Shown: piece after piece, positions 5,918 through 6,854 of the stretch
Layout: each line of letters opens with the position of its first letter
Position numbering within the stretch: position 1 is the first letter of the stretch
Origin: Desulfobacteraceae bacterium
GTDB lineage: Bacteria > Desulfobacterota > Desulfobacteria > Desulfobacterales > UBA11574
Length of the DNA: 6,854 nt
Direction: 5' to 3'
Assembly: GCA_030671225.1 (NCBI GenBank)
Contig: DAOVAE010000065.1
Location: 1-6,854 of the forward strand
Made by a program: the position numbers and the translations under genes
The notes under the pieces: generated by a model
Seen by the model: only the letters and a program-made list of their open reading frames with translations
What the model was told of the DNA's origin: nothing
The model's database searches: none

Positions 5918-5935
5918 GTTCAGGGTTCAGGGTTA
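5918..5935. repeat. 7-bp repeat GTTCAGG, about 2.5 units, directly upstream of bioY
   Basis: GTTCAGG at 5918-5924 and 5925-5931 is followed by GTTA. It begins only 11 bp before the bioY ATG, in the place of a ribosome site. Confidence 0.65.
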
Positions 5936-5973
5936 CTCTGTTAAGGTAGTTAAAAGACAGATGTCATATTCCG

Positions 5974-6015
5974 TTCTCTGCCCTCTGTCCTCTGTCCTCT
6001 GCCTTCTGCTCTCTG
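5974..6015. repeat. 7-bp repeat (YCCTCTG-like) x6 between birA and bioY
   Basis: Six units run in register: TTCTCTG, CCCTCTG, TCCTCTG, TCCTCTG, CCTTCTG and CTCTCTG. The array ends 8 bp from the birA stop codon. The strand reads pyrimidine-rich on plus, so the birA-bioY transcript carries a purine-rich run here. Confidence 0.85.
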
Positions 6016-6023
6016 TACTATGA

Positions 6024-6854
6024 TCAATCATGAAAGCAATCGCCGTAAATAATTTTTTTTATTGATCCGTCTGAAAGTTTCAAAATGAGAGCGCCGTTCT
6101 CATCCACATCCATGGCAAGGCCTTCTGATACATCATTGGTTGTGACGATTCTAACGTGCCGGTTTACTGTCGCAGAATATCTTTTCCATTCAGAAATCAC
6201 ATTATCCAAAGTCGCATTGTTGAGCCGGTTTTCAAATTTATCCAGAAACTCTGATAGAAGCTGTTTCCTCAGGACCTCCCTGCCAAGGATTTTCTTTAGT
6301 GAAGTCGCCATGGGCTCGCTTACGGTCGGATCATTATTAACATTGATACCCAAGCCGATATTTATAAAGGTAATCATATCGGCTTCAGCCTCCATTTCAG
6401 AAAGCAATCCCGAAATCTTCTTGCCATTCACCAGAATATCGTTGGGCCATTTTACCAAGGCATCAATTTTGAACATCTCGCGTAAGGTTCGGGTCAGAAT
6501 CATAGATGCCGCAAAGCTGACCCTGGAACTTAATACCGGAGATATTTGCGGCCGGAGTATAATAGTAAAGTAGAGCCCACCTTCTGATGAAAGCCAGGTT
6601 CTTTTCAAGCGACCCCGCCCTTTGATTTGACGCCCCGCAATAACAACGGTAAAATGAGGGGAACCGCTTCTCGCAAGGTCTCCGGCAACATTCATTGTGG
6701 AGACAACTTCATCAAAATAATGGATTTTTGATTCTCTATTTGCAAACTCCCAAGGATAAAGAGCGTCAGGAGTGCTAATAAGTCGGTATCCCTTAGGCGT
6801 CGCCTGGACATGGTATCCAAATTCCTGGAGCTTTTTGATATGCTTCCAGATGGA
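6024..6854 (-). CDS. birA: Bifunctional biotin-protein ligase / biotin repressor BirA, 5' end outside window
   Basis: BirA makes biotinyl-5'-AMP from biotin and ATP and attaches biotin to carboxylase carrier domains; with an N-terminal winged helix it also represses biotin genes. The frame is open to the right edge, giving 276 visible residues; the ATG at 6695 is internal. Upstream of it the sequence SIWKHIKKLQEFGY, then ATPKGYRL, matches the end of the BirA winged helix, and EVVSTMN is the biotin-site Ser-Thr motif that a start at 6695 would cut off. The catalytic domain has the adenylate loop GRGRLKRTW (visible residues 79-87), KWPNDI (135-140) with the catalytic Lys, the GLL segment, GLGINVN, and a C-terminal SH3-like part. 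About 40-50 N-terminal residues are missing. It heads the bioYMN genes, consistent with biotin control of this operon. Confidence 0.95.
   Translation of the reverse strand, partial: SIWKHIKKLQEFGYHVQATPKGYRLISTPDALYPWEFANRESKIHYFDEVVSTMNVAGDLARSGSPHFTVVIAGRQIKGRGRLKRTWLSSEGGLYFTIILRPQISPVLSSRVSFAASMILTRTLREMFKIDALVKWPNDILVNGKKISGLLSEMEAEADMITFINIGLGINVNNDPTVSEPMATSLKKILGREVLRKQLLSEFLDKFENRLNNATLDNVISEWKRYSATVNRHVRIVTTNDVSEGLAMDVDENGALILKLSDGSIKKIIYGDCFHD

Noticed and set aside
5918..6015. CRISPR array or riboswitch upstream of bioY
   Set aside because: Repeat units are 7 bp with no spacers, and no stable aptamer-like fold is seen.
6085..6573. 162-residue plus-strand open frame opposite birA
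   Set aside because: Antisense shadow of a clear BirA catalytic domain; no independent start signal or recognisable motif.
6693..6695. ATG as the start of a 223-residue BirA
   Set aside because: The frame continues open to the window edge and encodes the winged-helix end and the STM biotin motif, so this Met is internal.

Overview
No undescribed system is evident in this window. It reads as an ordinary chromosomal stretch from a mesophilic Gram-negative bacterium of intermediate GC. The gene set (TrkAH, a BioMNY-type biotin importer, a BirA with a DNA-binding domain) and the degenerate 7-bp intergenic repeats recall Desulfobacterota (delta-proteobacterial sulfate reducers). That placement is a guess from style; there is no marker gene here.

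Left edge (1-430): the C-terminal third of a phage-type tyrosine recombinase runs in from outside the window and ends about 80 bp from the 3' end of a tRNA-Glu gene on the opposite strand. This is the usual picture of an integrative element (prophage, ICE or island) whose end lies in a tRNA gene; the element itself lies to the left. A strong hairpin with a U8 tract on the minus strand overlaps the integrase stop codon and probably ends the tRNA transcript. A perfect 13-bp tandem repeat lies between integrase and tRNA.

Positions 430-790: a degenerate second tRNA-Glu-like copy (30 bp identical to the intact gene, then abruptly different, with a TTA anticodon-like loop), then an intact tRNA-Lys. 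All read on the minus strand, as a Lys/Glu tRNA cluster with a candidate promoter. A hairpin terminator that includes the trkH stop codon closes the potassium operon just upstream.

Positions 781-3787: trkA-trkH, a complete Trk-type potassium uptake pair on the minus strand. TrkA (cytoplasmic NAD-binding gating subunit) starts at TTG with a good ribosome site; its TAG stop directly abuts the ATG of TrkH (membrane channel subunit). About 190 bp of leader carries a TGTCAA/TTGACA inverted repeat.

Positions 3788-6854: birA (5' end beyond the window), bioY, bioM (EcfA-type ATPase) and bioN (EcfT), all on the minus strand, in transcription order birA-bioY-bioM-bioN. BioY binds biotin in the membrane, BioM hydrolyses ATP and BioN couples them; BirA charges biotin onto carboxylases and, having a DNA-binding domain, probably represses biotin genes when biotin is plentiful. 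Short 7-bp repeat arrays fill the two gaps around bioY and run into its last codons.
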